A stretch of 64,000 nt of DNA from Aquipseudomonas ullengensis. GTDB taxonomy: Bacteria; Pseudomonadota; Gammaproteobacteria; Pseudomonadales; Pseudomonadaceae. The stretch's first letter is position 1. Each line of letters starts with the position of its first letter. This document shows positions 1 through 10,938 of the stretch, one piece after another. The notes under the pieces are model-generated. The model made no database searches. It worked only from the letters and a program-made list of their open reading frames with translations, and was not told the DNA's origin. The stretch is taken from NCBI RefSeq assembly GCF_014174475.1, contig NZ_JACJUD010000004.1, positions 124,001 to 188,000 of the forward strand, in the 5' to 3' direction. Made by a program: the position numbers and the translations under genes.

Positions 1-1
1 G

Positions 2-2335
<2,334 letters not shown>

Positions 2336-2371
2336 GTCTTCAGGGGTAGCCCGGCGTCACGCCAGCAGCCC

Positions 2372-2650
2372 TTAGTTGAGGCTGTCGACCAGCGCCTTGG
2401 CCGGCACCAGCTTGATCACTTTCTTGGCCGCGATCTCGATCGCCTTGCCGGTCTGCGGGTTGCGGCCGGTGCGGGCTGGGCGCTCGCTGAGTTTCAGTTT
2501 ACCGATGCCCGGCAGGCTGATTTCGCCATCGTTTTCCAGGGCGTCGGCGACGATTTCACTGAGCTGATCGAGCAGGGCGCGCACGTCGACTTTTTGCAGG
2601 TCGGTGGCTTCGGCGAGGTCGGAAATCAGCTGGTCTTTGGTGATGGCCAT
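2372..2650 (-). CDS. HU-family DNA-binding protein
   Basis: A 92-residue histone-like protein of the HU/IHF family that bends and compacts DNA as a dimer. The signature GRNPQTGKAIEIAA lies in the beta-arm, preceded by LPGIGKLKLSERPART. The family N-terminus MAITKDQLI and an upstream GGAGCG box set the start at 2650; a further upstream ATG at 2713 would add a non-homologous tail and is not used. Length matches HU (about 90 aa). It stands alone, convergent with ligA. HU and IHF are distinguished by sequence detail that I judge as HU-like; which HU paralogue it is cannot be decided here. Confidence 0.93.
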   Translation of the reverse strand: MAITKDQLISDLAEATDLQKVDVRALLDQLSEIVADALENDGEISLPGIGKLKLSERPARTGRNPQTGKAIEIAAKKVIKLVPAKALVDSLN

Positions 2651-2722
2651 AAGGCGCTCCATGGGTGGGGAATCGGGCCCGCCAAGCGGGCAATACGGGG
2701 GGCACGCTATCACAAAGCGGGG

Positions 2723-4327
2723 TTATTCCGTCATTTGCGCATCGGGGTTCCACAGGCTGATGACGAAGCGCAGCTGGCCCTTGATGCCTGGCGTGCTGCC
2801 ACTGTCGAACGGCACTTTTACCTCCACCTTGCCGCCGGCCAGGGCTTTGGGATCGAGGTCTTCGCTGGCCAGGCTGAAACCCTGGTCCTGCCAGGCGTAG
2901 CGGATCTTCCAGGCGGCCTTGGCGACGGCGGGCGGTTCCAGCTCCAGCACTAGGGCATTGCGAAACAGCGAGCTGCCCTCGTAGTGCTGGTTGATCCACA
3001 GCTTCTGCTCGATCTCGTAGTCCGGTACGCGCACGTTGAGGATCAGGTTGTAGGCCAGTGAGGGACGGTTCTGGTTGACCCGCGCCCGGTTGGCGAGAAA
3101 CACCGATGACAGGTAGATCGAGCCGTTTTTCTTCGGTGCGCTTTTCCAGTCCTGATGGCGCAGGCACGCCACCGAGTCTTCTTCGGCGACCCGGCGGGTC
3201 AGGTACCACAGCTTGGCCCGTGGCGCCGCCATGGCTTCGAACTGGTACAGCGCATCAACTTTCTTGCCCTGATCTTCCGCTGCGCGCACCTCTGCCGGCA
3301 GACGAATGTCGGTGACATCCACCCACAGGTCGACGCGTACATCGCCGAACAGGAAACGCGTGAGGTTCTGGTAGGACTCCTCGCTGTTGACGATACCGAA
3401 GTAGCCGGAGTGGGCGCGGAAGGCGAACGCCTTGGCGCAGGGCGCGCCGGGTTTCTGCGTGTCGCTCAGGGCATTCAGCGTGGCGTTCTCGATGCGCACC
3501 AGGCCGTCGCTGCCATGCCCGGCAAAACTGCGCGAGAGGCCCATGGCCACTTCATAATCGTTGCGGTTGGTGCCGACCATGCAGAAAGTGCGTTCGGCAA
3601 TCGGCCCTGGTAGCCAGTCGACCCGGCCCTGGGTTTCCTTGGGCAATTTGTCCAGGGCGAGGAAGCCAGCCAGGCGTTCGCGGTTGAAGTTGTTGATGTC
3701 GTTCCAGCTCAGCCAGCTGGGGATGTTCTTGCCAACCACATCGATGCCGTTGTGCGGGGTGGCGTAGGTGAAGAACTTGTCGACGTACTGCGCAGCCTTG
3801 TGCGGGTCCAGCTTGGGGTTCTGCAGCAGGCCGCGACAGACCAGGCCGCCCATGGAGTGGGCGACCAGGTAGCAGCGGAAGTCCTTGGGCGCGATACCGT
3901 TGTCAGGGTTGCCGCAGACCAGTTCACGCACCTTGAGAATCAGCTCGCCGAGCTTCTGGGAGAACACTTCCAGCTCTGGCGTCTTGCCTTTGCCGAGCAG
4001 CTGCGAAGCTTCGTCGTAGTAGCGATAGACGATGATCGCGCGGCTGCCGAGCTTGTGGCTCGGGTCGTCGTGCCATTCCTTGTCGAGGATGTCGTAGCCG
4101 TCTTCGTAGATGTCGCGGTAACCGAAATCCGACGCCAGGCGGATCACCGGCGATTCAAAGATGTACTTGCGTGGCTGGCGGTTGCGATCGGCCACTGCGC
4201 GATAGGTGGTGGAGCCCAGGTTGAAGCCGCAGAACGGGTCGGCACTGGTCTCGTCGATCTCCGACGGGGTCATGGCGTAGCCGCGGACGTAGATGATCGG
4301 GTGAAAAGGCGTGTGCTTGCTGGCCAT
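2723..4327 (-). CDS. Lipase/PGAP1-like alpha/beta hydrolase, probably cytoplasmic
   Basis: A 534-aa protein whose N-terminal half is an alpha/beta hydrolase. IIYVRGYAMTP is near the start, and the nucleophile elbow VAHSMGGLVCRG has Ser158 as probable nucleophile, followed by FFTYATPHNGIDV, a typical lipase strand. The C-terminal approximately 200 residues resemble no domain I know. No signal peptide or membrane segment is visible, so the substrate would be intracellular unless the protein is delivered by a dedicated system. Start at 4327 (MASKHTPF) has GGAG nine bases upstream; an earlier ATG at 4399 is less likely. Known family members cleave acyl esters or inositol acyl groups; the substrate here is unknown. 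A type VI effector lipase is a conceivable alternative, but no VgrG, PAAR or immunity gene is adjacent. Confidence 0.75.
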   Translation of the reverse strand: MASKHTPFHPIIYVRGYAMTPSEIDETSADPFCGFNLGSTTYRAVADRNRQPRKYIFESPVIRLASDFGYRDIYEDGYDILDKEWHDDPSHKLGSRAIIVYRYYDEASQLLGKGKTPELEVFSQKLGELILKVRELVCGNPDNGIAPKDFRCYLVAHSMGGLVCRGLLQNPKLDPHKAAQYVDKFFTYATPHNGIDVVGKNIPSWLSWNDINNFNRERLAGFLALDKLPKETQGRVDWLPGPIAERTFCMVGTNRNDYEVAMGLSRSFAGHGSDGLVRIENATLNALSDTQKPGAPCAKAFAFRAHSGYFGIVNSEESYQNLTRFLFGDVRVDLWVDVTDIRLPAEVRAAEDQGKKVDALYQFEAMAAPRAKLWYLTRRVAEEDSVACLRHQDWKSAPKKNGSIYLSSVFLANRARVNQNRPSLAYNLILNVRVPDYEIEQKLWINQHYEGSSLFRNALVLELEPPAVAKAAWKIRYAWQDQGFSLASEDLDPKALAGGKVEVKVPFDSGSTPGIKGQLRFVISLWNPDAQMTE

Positions 4328-4597
4328 GGGACGCTCCCTGCTCGTGGGTGGTGCGCTCCTGATACGGCGCGGCACTGCCGAACTGCGGGCAAGCGTCATG
4401 GGGCACGGGTAGGGCCGCCAGTGGCGGGCGACCCAGCACAGAGGCTAGCTGGCAGGGCGCGGATGTCACGTTGCGGGCGCGGCGAGCGGATGGCTGGTGC
4501 TGGCAGATGGGTTGCTGAGGTGGCCAGCAGCCAGTATTCAGCCAGCGTCTATGCTAGTCGATAAGCAGGCATATAAGACCCTGCTGTGGAGCTTGCT

Positions 4598-6232
4598 ATG
4601 TTGCGACTGTTCTCTGATTTGGGATTCCGCTGGAAGATCGCCCTGCCGATTCTTCTGCTTGCCATTCTTCTGGTGTTGATGGGCAGCCTGGGTATGCAGG
4701 GCATCAGTCAGGTGGCTGATTCCAGCACCCGCCTGACCAATCGTTACCTGCCGGCGATCAGCCTGCTGCTCAATGCCGACCGTGACCTGTACCAGGCCTT
4801 CGTGGCCGAGCGCAGCCTGCTTGATGAAGCCGCTGGCGAGCATATCGCCGGGCTCAAGGCTTCCCAGGCCGAGAATATCCAGCAGGCCTACGACCGTGTG
4901 CACAAGTACGCGGACATGCAGCCCGGTGCCGAGGCGCTGAAGCTGGTGGCCGATTTCGACCGGGGCTTCGCCCAGTGGAAGGCCACCTCGAACAAAGTGG
5001 TCGAGCTGGCGGGCAGTGATCCTGCCGCGGCTTCTGCGCTGAGTTTCGGCGATAGCGAGGCGCAGTTCGAAGCCATGCGCGATCCGATCGACAAGCTCGG
5101 CGAGCTGGAAGACAACGCCGCCAATGCCGAAGGCAAGGCCGCAATAACGCTCGGTGACGAGCGCAGCTGGCAGCAGGGGCTGATTATCGGCATCGGCCTG
5201 CTGATCTGTGCGGTGCTGGTGCTGGGCTTCCCGATTCTGGTCACCCGTCCGCTGCATAACCTGTTGCACCGCATCGAGCAGATCGCCGATGGCGACGGTG
5301 ACCTGCGGGTGCGCCTGGAAGTGACCTCGCGTGACGAGCTGGGCAAGCTCAGCGATGCGTTCAACCGTTTCCTCGACAAGCTGCAGCCGCTGATCAAGGA
5401 AGTCGGGCGGGTCACCGGTGAAGTAGCCGACTCGGCGCAAAGCCTGGCAGGCATGGCGGCAGCCAACGACCGCCTGATCAACAGCGAACACGCGGCGGTG
5501 GATCAGGTCAGTACCGCCGCCACCGAGATGAGCACGGCGGTGCATGAAGTGGCGCGCAATGCGCAGAATGCGGCCGATGCCGCGCGCAGCGCCGAGGTGC
5601 AGTCGCGCGAGGGCGCCGAGGTGGTCGGGGCGACCATCCATGCGATTCGCCAGCTGGCCCATGAGGTGGAAAGCGCCTCCGATACCATCCAGACCCTGGA
5701 GCAGGAAACCGCCAACATCGGCGCGGTCCTGGCCGTGATCAAGGGCATTGCCGAACAAACCAACCTGCTCGCGCTCAACGCTGCCATCGAGGCGGCGCGG
5801 GCCGGCGAGCAGGGGCGCGGCTTTGCCGTGGTGGCTGACGAAGTGCGGGCCCTGGCGGCGCGAACCCAGGACTCCACCAAAGACATCCAGCAAATGATCG
5901 AGCGTCTGCAGGGGGGCGTGCAGAATGCGGTCAAGGCCATGCATTCCGGCAGCGTCAAGGCGCGCGATAGCGTGGATCGCGCAGCTGGCGTGGATCAGGC
6001 GTTGTCGGCGACCGGTGATTCGGTAGCGCGGATCAACGACATGGCTGCGCAGATCGCCACCGCCTGCGAGGAGCAGAGCGCGGTGACCGAGGAAATCGCG
6101 CGCAACATCAGCGATATCCGCGACCTGTCCAACGAGGCGGCACAAACCTCGGAGCAAAGTACCCAGGCCAGTGCGCGGTTGTCCGAGCTGTCCCACGGCC
6201 TGGCGCAACTGGTGGGGCGTTTCCGTGTGTGA
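4598..6232 (+). CDS. Methyl-accepting chemotaxis protein
   Basis: Inner-membrane chemoreceptor of 544 aa. Layout: short cytoplasmic N-terminus; TM1 at about residues 13-33; a periplasmic helical bundle of roughly 155 residues (4HB_MCP-like); TM2 at about 190-212; a HAMP domain; and the long cytoplasmic coiled-coil signalling domain. The highly conserved hairpin tip ([20 protein letters not shown]) at about 386-405 contacts CheA and CheW. No C-terminal CheR/CheB pentapeptide is present; the protein ends LVGRFRV. The ATG at 4598 follows a GGAG box; the in-frame GTG at 4586 would lack one. The ligand cannot be predicted. A strong terminator follows at 6257. Confidence 0.93.
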   Translation: MLRLFSDLGFRWKIALPILLLAILLVLMGSLGMQGISQVADSSTRLTNRYLPAISLLLNADRDLYQAFVAERSLLDEAAGEHIAGLKASQAENIQQAYDRVHKYADMQPGAEALKLVADFDRGFAQWKATSNKVVELAGSDPAAASALSFGDSEAQFEAMRDPIDKLGELEDNAANAEGKAAITLGDERSWQQGLIIGIGLLICAVLVLGFPILVTRPLHNLLHRIEQIADGDGDLRVRLEVTSRDELGKLSDAFNRFLDKLQPLIKEVGRVTGEVADSAQSLAGMAAANDRLINSEHAAVDQVSTAATEMSTAVHEVARNAQNAADAARSAEVQSREGAEVVGATIHAIRQLAHEVESASDTIQTLEQETANIGAVLAVIKGIAEQTNLLALNAAIEAARAGEQGRGFAVVADEVRALAARTQDSTKDIQQMIERLQGGVQNAVKAMHSGSVKARDSVDRAAGVDQALSATGDSVARINDMAAQIATACEEQSAVTEEIARNISDIRDLSNEAAQTSEQSTQASARLSELSHGLAQLVGRFRV

Positions 6233-6256
6233 GTGATGGCGTATCCAGCGTTACCC

Positions 6257-6290
6257 AACAACCCGGGCACCTGCCCGGGTTGTTCGTTTC
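6257..6290 (+). terminator. Rho-independent terminator after the chemoreceptor gene
   Basis: Perfect 13-bp stem (AACAACCCGGGCA at 6257-6269 pairing with 6272-6284) followed by CGTTTCT. It separates the chemoreceptor transcript from ffs. Confidence 0.85.
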
Positions 6291-6344
6291 TACCAGGCCA
6301 ATCCGAAGCAGAACTTGCGCGTCTGCGCTAAGTGGTTGAAGCGC

Positions 6345-6372
6345 TTGTAACTTTGCGTTCAGTCAGTACAAT
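6345..6372 (+). promoter_or_regulatory. Probable sigma-70 promoter of ffs
   Basis: TTGTAA (6345-6350), 16-bp spacer, TACAAT (6367-6372). Transcription would begin near 6379, just before a CCCGTC-GCCA-GACGGG hairpin (6380-6395), which may be a leader removed during 5' processing. Confidence 0.65.
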
Positions 6373-6398
6373 GGCGCGGCCCGTCGCCAGACGGGCGT

Positions 6399-6522
6399 CG
6401 TTATGGTGACCCCATCGGTCCCCCCGCAACGATTACCCGTTAACCTGGTCAGGCCCGGAAGGGAGCAGCCACGGCGGGAACATTGTGTGCCGGGGTGTGG
6501 CTGGTGGGGTTGCCTCCATAAC
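6399..6522 (+). ncRNA. ffs: 4.5S signal recognition particle RNA (intact copy, left island junction)
   Basis: RNA component of SRP, which binds Ffh and targets nascent membrane proteins to FtsY. The universally conserved domain IV is present (GGTCAGGCCCGGAAGGGAGC around 6448-6467, then AGCC and GTGTGCCGGG). The ends pair: CGTTATGG (6399-6406) with CCATAACG (6516-6523). The 3' part from 6422 onward is duplicated at 19032-19132. This copy is therefore the left junction of an island, with its 5' part and promoter native and an undetermined amount of 3' sequence supplied by the element. It is the only copy here able to form the complete rod. A hairpin (6525-6547) follows, different from the terminator at the other junction. 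Exact mature ends are inferred from pairing. Confidence 0.93.
6422..6522 (+). repeat. attL: left copy of the 101-bp direct repeat
   Basis: Forms the 3' body of the intact ffs. Matches 19032-19132 at 100 of 101 positions; the single difference is T6511 against C19121. Confidence 0.92.
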
Positions 6523-6846
6523 GTAAGTCTTTAATTCTAAAAGACTTTCTTCACCAAAAAAACCAATGTGTGACAGTGAGTTGGAACACCTATGTGTCCC
6601 ACTGCGCAGCTTAGGTTTTCTTCCGTACGATATCTAGCCTATCTCCTGCCTGTTCTGGCATTGCCTAAGCACTTTTCTCCGCATCGGTAGATGCCTGCTT
6701 GAGATATGTCTTTTGGCGACGACCCTTTGATGCTGGGTTGTTGCCGACACCTCGTAGCTTCGGCCGTTGAGCGGCATACCTGAGGCAATGGACAAACTGA
6801 TAGCACATTGCTAGTTTTTTATGCTTGATGCTTATGGGGAGCCACC
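6523..6846. other. Left-end non-coding stretch of the island
   Basis: Begins with a hairpin (AAGTCTTT 6525-6532 / AAAGACTT 6540-6547, then TCTT) that could end the ffs transcript. It also contains one ATGTGTGACA motif (6566-6575) and a degenerate ATGTGTCCCA (6592-6601), both candidate integrase arm sites. The rest shows no convincing gene. A minus-strand frame across 6665-6808 is too short and unsupported. The promoter of the following operon should lie near 6780-6840. Confidence 0.55.
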
Positions 6847-7500
6847 ATGAAACGGCTATCAGTAGTTTTCGCCGCGACAATACCTCTATCTATATCCCCG
6901 CTGTACGCAAATGAGTGTGACTGTACGGTGCCTCAGGGGGCGTGCACGGCAAGTATTACCGTAATACCGACAGGTACAGGCAAGGGCCTTTATGGCGCCG
7001 ACCTACAGATTTCTTCCTCAGCACAGAGCTGCGCTAAGGTTGAATATACGGTTGATAATACCCCTTACTTCACGGTAATGGCGCGTGGTTCTGGTGAAGA
7101 CAGAATTCAAGGTACTTCTGAAGAGCCTTTAAATGACGCAAGAGTTAAATTATTGAAGTGTGTCATATGTCAGAAAGATGCAGATAAGCCTGTTCCTCCA
7201 CAGTCTTCAGCTGAGGAAATATTTGGAGAGGCGCTGAGCTCTGATAGTCAGTTTGATGCGGATGCGACTGCTCAGAAGCTTGACGAAATTCAATCAAATA
7301 ATTTGATGCCTAGTGTGGAGACCTTTATGGGGGTTGCAGCTGGTGCTCAGCAAATACAGTCTGCTGTTCAGTCTCAGCAGACTGCCTCGCAAGCTCCAAA
7401 GAGTGCTGCGGGGAATTCTACGCAATTGCACGTAGCTCCTATTGATCCCGAGGTGTTACGGCGGGCATGCATACAAAGCAAAGTGGAGAATTGTAAATGA
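6847..7500 (+). CDS. Exported cysteine-containing protein, function unknown
   Basis: A 217-aa protein with a Sec signal peptide (MKRLSVVF ... SPLYA, cleavage probably before NECDC). The mature N-terminus holds CDC and a further cysteine. More cysteines follow at SCAKVE, KCVIC and the C-terminus (RACIQSKVENCK), so several disulfides in the periplasm are likely. The middle is a Gln/Ser/Ala-rich, probably flexible stretch. GGGGAG six bases upstream supports the start. The stop overlaps the next start (ATGA at 7497), so it is translationally coupled to the lipoprotein gene. I recognise no family. Codon use is AT-richer than the host core genes, consistent with transfer. Confidence 0.72.
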   Translation: MKRLSVVFAATIPLSISPLYANECDCTVPQGACTASITVIPTGTGKGLYGADLQISSSAQSCAKVEYTVDNTPYFTVMARGSGEDRIQGTSEEPLNDARVKLLKCVICQKDADKPVPPQSSAEEIFGEALSSDSQFDADATAQKLDEIQSNNLMPSVETFMGVAAGAQQIQSAVQSQQTASQAPKSAAGNSTQLHVAPIDPEVLRRACIQSKVENCK

Positions 7501-8276
7501 TCGGCGTGAATACAATGTCGTGGCGTTTGCTAGGGCTCTCGATTTTTGTTGCAGGCATGGCGGGCTGTGGTACTGCGCCCCCCGTACAGAGGTCTATTAC
7601 AGATGGAATATTTGCAAATACACCACAGCAGGCTTCTTCCAATGTGGTGAATGGTGGTAAAGATAAAATTGCTGTTGTGCTTGTAAGTGAAAATACTAAA
7701 GCGAATGTTGAGTATTTGAAGGCGCGAAAGGCTGAGAAAGAAGATAGCGTTGTTTTGCGAGCAGTAGGGCAAGGGGCCAATCTTGATGCCTACGCCGAGG
7801 TGCTTGATCCCAATTTTTCTCTTGGTTGGATTGCGAAAAAACTCAAAACTAAATTTGGTTCCGTTAAATTAGTGTCTAGTACAAGTGAGCTCAGTAAATA
7901 TAAGTATGACTATTTAGTTGTTGTGGATGCTATTTACCTGACCACCGGCTGGGGAGTTAATGACGCTACTGCTAGCTATACGACTCAGTTCTACAATGTA
8001 GATGGGCAGCATGTTGCAGACGCAAAAAGCTACCGTAAGACGCAAGTGCGTAGTGGTGGAGGTGGCGGCCCACATGGCGTTGAACTATTCAGAGCTAATC
8101 ATGCGGTACGAGTTGCTGCACTCGAAGAGTGGGATAGATCAATGGATCAGGTGGTTCAAATACCTAATCAGTATTCCACTACTGGTGAGAGTGTAACGGA
8201 TGCCTGTGTAAAGTCTGCGTTGAGCGTGCAGAACCCCACTCTGCGTCAGCAGGCTATTGGTGCCTGTAATCCTTAG
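7497..8276 (+). CDS. Putative lipoprotein, function unknown
   Basis: 259 aa. The N-terminus has a hydrophobic stretch ending in GMAGC, a plausible lipobox with Cys24 as the lipidated residue. The start overlaps the upstream stop by four bases (ATGA), arguing for 7497 rather than the internal ATG encoding MSWRLLG. The mature protein contains a predicted alpha/beta region (KIAVVLVSENTKANVEYL ... YKYDYLVVVDAIYL) and a Gly-rich RSGGGGGPHG segment. It lies 15 bp before the PIN-like gene in what appears to be a three-gene operon. No family recognised; an envelope sensor or partner for the exported protein encoded upstream is only a guess. Confidence 0.7.
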   Translation: MIGVNTMSWRLLGLSIFVAGMAGCGTAPPVQRSITDGIFANTPQQASSNVVNGGKDKIAVVLVSENTKANVEYLKARKAEKEDSVVLRAVGQGANLDAYAEVLDPNFSLGWIAKKLKTKFGSVKLVSSTSELSKYKYDYLVVVDAIYLTTGWGVNDATASYTTQFYNVDGQHVADAKSYRKTQVRSGGGGGPHGVELFRANHAVRVAALEEWDRSMDQVVQIPNQYSTTGESVTDACVKSALSVQNPTLRQQAIGACNP

Positions 8277-8291
8277 AATCAAGGATATCAT

Positions 8292-9176
8292 TTGACTGTA
8301 GTATATCTCGATCAGAATAAATGGATTGAACTCGCTCGCATCAAGAATGGGAAAGAGTCATCAGATCGTGCTCGTCAGTTGCTTGCTGAAATTGATGCAG
8401 CACGCCAAAGCGGGTTTGTATTTCCATTATCAGCCATTCATATAATGGAATTTTCCCGTATAAAAGACCCTGAGCGCAGGGCTCGTTTGGGTAAGGTGAT
8501 GTGGGAGTATTCAGCCGGCATCACTACAACTCCCTTAAAGATAATGCTGTGCTGGGAGTTAGAGGTGGCATTCGCCAGTAAAGGTTACGCCATAACGCCC
8601 GAGAAACCATCGTACTTAGGTCAGGGTATTGCCCATGCTTTCGGTGAGCAACTAGATCACCCAATTACTGCTATGTTTTCGAAGGAAATCGATAAAGCGA
8701 TGCTATGCGGTATGAAGAACACCCCTCCTATTCAGTGGGGAGCAAGTTCTGAGTGTCGCGATAATTTTGCCAACCATTTGCGCTCAATTCACAAAATGAA
8801 GGGCGACCTTGAAAGAGATAAATGGGAAGACTGGATGTATGCAATATCTATGGCTGACATTGTTGAGCCGCTGCATATTGTTATGAGTAAGTACAAGATT
8901 CCAGTTTCTGAAATTGAGACTTGGGGTGTTGATGGTATTAAGTCTTTTATGGACTCCATGCCTACTCGAAAACTAGATATCCATCTTCATCGACAAGTGC
9001 TCCAAAATCCAAATTATAAACCTAAGCATAGTGATTTGGAGGATTGGGCTGGTTTAGGTCCAGCCATGTGTTATGCAGATATTGTTGTGTGTGAAAAGCA
9101 CTTTGCCGATTTGGCCTGTCGCAGCAACTATCAGCACAACTCGAGAGTTGAAACTAGTATTTATAATGTATTTTAG
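8292..9176 (+). CDS. PIN-like domain protein (putative nuclease)
   Basis: 294 aa with a TTG start supported by AGGA seven bases upstream. The N-terminus YLDQNKWIELAR has Asp7 at the end of the first strand, as in PIN-domain nucleases. HIMEFSR has Glu53 in the second acidic position. A late CYADIVVCEKHFADL segment has Asp263, resembling the third acidic position. PIN proteins are metal-dependent RNases, often toxins. At 294 residues it is about twice the size of a VapC toxin and no antitoxin is adjacent, so a standard VapBC pair is unlikely. It is the third gene of an operon with an exported protein and a lipoprotein, an unusual context. The fold call is from motif pattern only. Confidence 0.6.
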   Translation: MTVVYLDQNKWIELARIKNGKESSDRARQLLAEIDAARQSGFVFPLSAIHIMEFSRIKDPERRARLGKVMWEYSAGITTTPLKIMLCWELEVAFASKGYAITPEKPSYLGQGIAHAFGEQLDHPITAMFSKEIDKAMLCGMKNTPPIQWGASSECRDNFANHLRSIHKMKGDLERDKWEDWMYAISMADIVEPLHIVMSKYKIPVSEIETWGVDGIKSFMDSMPTRKLDIHLHRQVLQNPNYKPKHSDLEDWAGLGPAMCYADIVVCEKHFADLACRSNYQHNSRVETSIYNVF

Positions 9177-9258
9177 GCTGTGCAGGCCCTGCCTGTGAGG
9201 TTGACAGATAGCGGCTTGCATTGTGGCTGATCAGGGCTCTGCTGTATTTATGGTATAA

Positions 9259-10146
9259 ATGATGACTATTGCAAGCGTCAGGGTCTTCGCTCCAGAGCAA
9301 TGGGGGCAGGTTGATATTTTTCGTCACTTCCATATAGGCACGCATTCGTTCAATTCTGATACCAAGAAGGCAATTTCAGGTATAACAAATCATTTTCAGA
9401 AAGCTTTGACGCTATATGAACTCGCGCTTAAGCTTTTACCCAATCTTAATTTAGATGAAGAGGAATTGCTGAATAAAGGTTATACGGGCGCGGCAAATTC
9501 AAGAGAATTTTCTGCAGTTTTAGAGGAGGTATTTACAGAGCTATACTCATCAATTGATTGCACCAGAAAAATCATTGCGAATATTTATCGCAAAACTAGA
9601 AGGTTGCCGAACTCAACACGACAGCTCTTTGATCGAGTAAATAACAATATCCTCGGGGACGATTTCCCGACTGAATTAAAATTGGCTATTTCGTCATCAG
9701 ACTGGTATGGAGAACTTTTAGCAATTCGCGATGAGTTAACGCACTCAGATATTGGAAACTGTCATCTCGATCAAAAGACTCGGCTAGTTACCTATATGCA
9801 TGTCGGTATTAGGCGCAACGGAGAGCCGCTCATCATAGACGATGTTCTGGGGCGAATTAAGATTTTAATTAATTCTGTCAATGAATTTCTAGGATCTGTT
9901 TTTCACTTCCTAAATTCAAAACTACAGCCTGTTGAAATTGATCAGCTATGTGGCTTCTTTAAAGGAAGAGGGTATTTGAGGAAGCTAGCTTTGGAGTTTC
10001 CAATGGATTTTAATAGTGGAATTTGCATGTCACATGTTTGGTTTGATGGCGATCTTCAATTCAAATGCCCTTTTGTAGGGACATGTGGCGCTTATGAGCG
10101 TGCAAAATTCAATGCACCCACTCCATTTTCAGGGAGCGGTTCTTAA
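9259..10146 (+). CDS. HEPN-like protein, function unknown
   Basis: 295 aa, mostly predicted helical, no signal peptide. The only recognisable motif is IRDELTHSD, giving Arg157-x4-His162, the R-x4-6-H signature of HEPN RNases. The C-terminus has CPFVGTCGAYERAKF with two cysteines. Many HEPN proteins are RNA-cleaving toxins or components of defence systems. The preceding gene is PIN-like, so two candidate RNases sit side by side, but they are separated by 82 bp and are probably separate units. No strong ribosome-binding site precedes the ATG pair at 9259/9262. The HEPN assignment depends on a short motif and is tentative. Confidence 0.5.
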   Translation: MMTIASVRVFAPEQWGQVDIFRHFHIGTHSFNSDTKKAISGITNHFQKALTLYELALKLLPNLNLDEEELLNKGYTGAANSREFSAVLEEVFTELYSSIDCTRKIIANIYRKTRRLPNSTRQLFDRVNNNILGDDFPTELKLAISSSDWYGELLAIRDELTHSDIGNCHLDQKTRLVTYMHVGIRRNGEPLIIDDVLGRIKILINSVNEFLGSVFHFLNSKLQPVEIDQLCGFFKGRGYLRKLALEFPMDFNSGICMSHVWFDGDLQFKCPFVGTCGAYERAKFNAPTPFSGSGS

Positions 10147-10189
10147 CCCAATCTAGGGCAGGCAGGGCACGCAGCAGGCTTCGATTTTA

Positions 10190-10210
10190 AAATATTGTGG
10201 CTTGGTAGGC
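10190..10210 (+). repeat. 21-bp imperfect direct repeat, copy 1
   Basis: AAATATTGTGGCTTGGTAGGC matches 11214-11234 at 19 of 21 positions. The two copies bracket the small membrane-protein gene. They could be ends of a degraded small insertion. Confidence 0.4.
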
Positions 10211-10401
10211 AGGATCGGGGCTTAGACTGTAAACAGCCGAGTTCAAAATGACTGTTTTGATACGCTAAACCGTGTCTACACCCAATTGCAGAGTTCGGCA
10301 ATGTCACCTGCTGTCTTCAGTTGTTCTGTGGGTGCTGGCAGCATGGCACGTACCAGGGTGTGCTACATGTATAGAGTGTACCCGCAAAACGAGTAGAGCT
10401 A

Positions 10402-10938
10402 ATGGATTCGACTATATGGGCTGCAGTAATAGCAGCCGCAATTGCATTTTTGTCGTTGGTGATAGCTAAGGAGCAGAAGGTTTCGGAGTTTCGGCAGACT
10501 TGGATTGACTCGTTAAGAGAGGAGGTGGCAAATACAATCTCTAATCTTATTTTATTGCACTCTGCCTTGATGCGGAAGGCTGATGGGGATAGTGTTACGG
10601 CTAATGATGTGAGCCCATATATTGCTTCGGTTAATGTTGCAATGAGTAGTGCTCATATGAGGCTCAACCCTGCAGATAAAGATGGTGCGGATTTAATCCG
10701 TGCGCTGGAGGATGTGGAGAATTTTTTTAATCGAGAAGTAGCAAATTGTGAAGAGTTGCAGGTGTTAATTGATTCTATTCGCCCCGCAGCTAAGGTGGTT
10801 TTAAAAAATGAATGGGAGCGTGTTAAGAGAGGGGAGTTTATATATCGTTGCTGTCTGGGTCTTGCGTTAGTTTCACTTGCTTTGTCATTAATCTATGTAG
10901 GTTTAGGTTCTGAGTTGTTGTCTGCTCTAGTTAGATGA
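10402..10938 (+). CDS. Small two-helix membrane protein, function unknown
   Basis: 178 aa. Residues about 4-22 (TIWAAVIAAAIAFLSLVIA) and 152-172 are hydrophobic membrane segments. Between them is a cytoplasmic helical region opening with KEQKVSEFRQTWIDSLREEV. This topology (N-terminal helix, FRQxWIxxLR-like segment, C-terminal helix) occurs in unnamed proteins on bacterial mobile elements, as far as I recall. I know no demonstrated function. The ATG at 10402 has only a weak GAG upstream. No tight coupling to a neighbour: 255 bp of non-coding DNA precede it and 306 bp follow. Confidence 0.6.
   Translation: MDSTIWAAVIAAAIAFLSLVIAKEQKVSEFRQTWIDSLREEVANTISNLILLHSALMRKADGDSVTANDVSPYIASVNVAMSSAHMRLNPADKDGADLIRALEDVENFFNREVANCEELQVLIDSIRPAAKVVLKNEWERVKRGEFIYRCCLGLALVSLALSLIYVGLGSELLSALVR

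Noticed and set aside
6665..6880. Short minus-strand frame at the island left end
   Set aside because: Overlaps the start of the exported-protein gene, has no ribosome-binding site and no recognisable domain.
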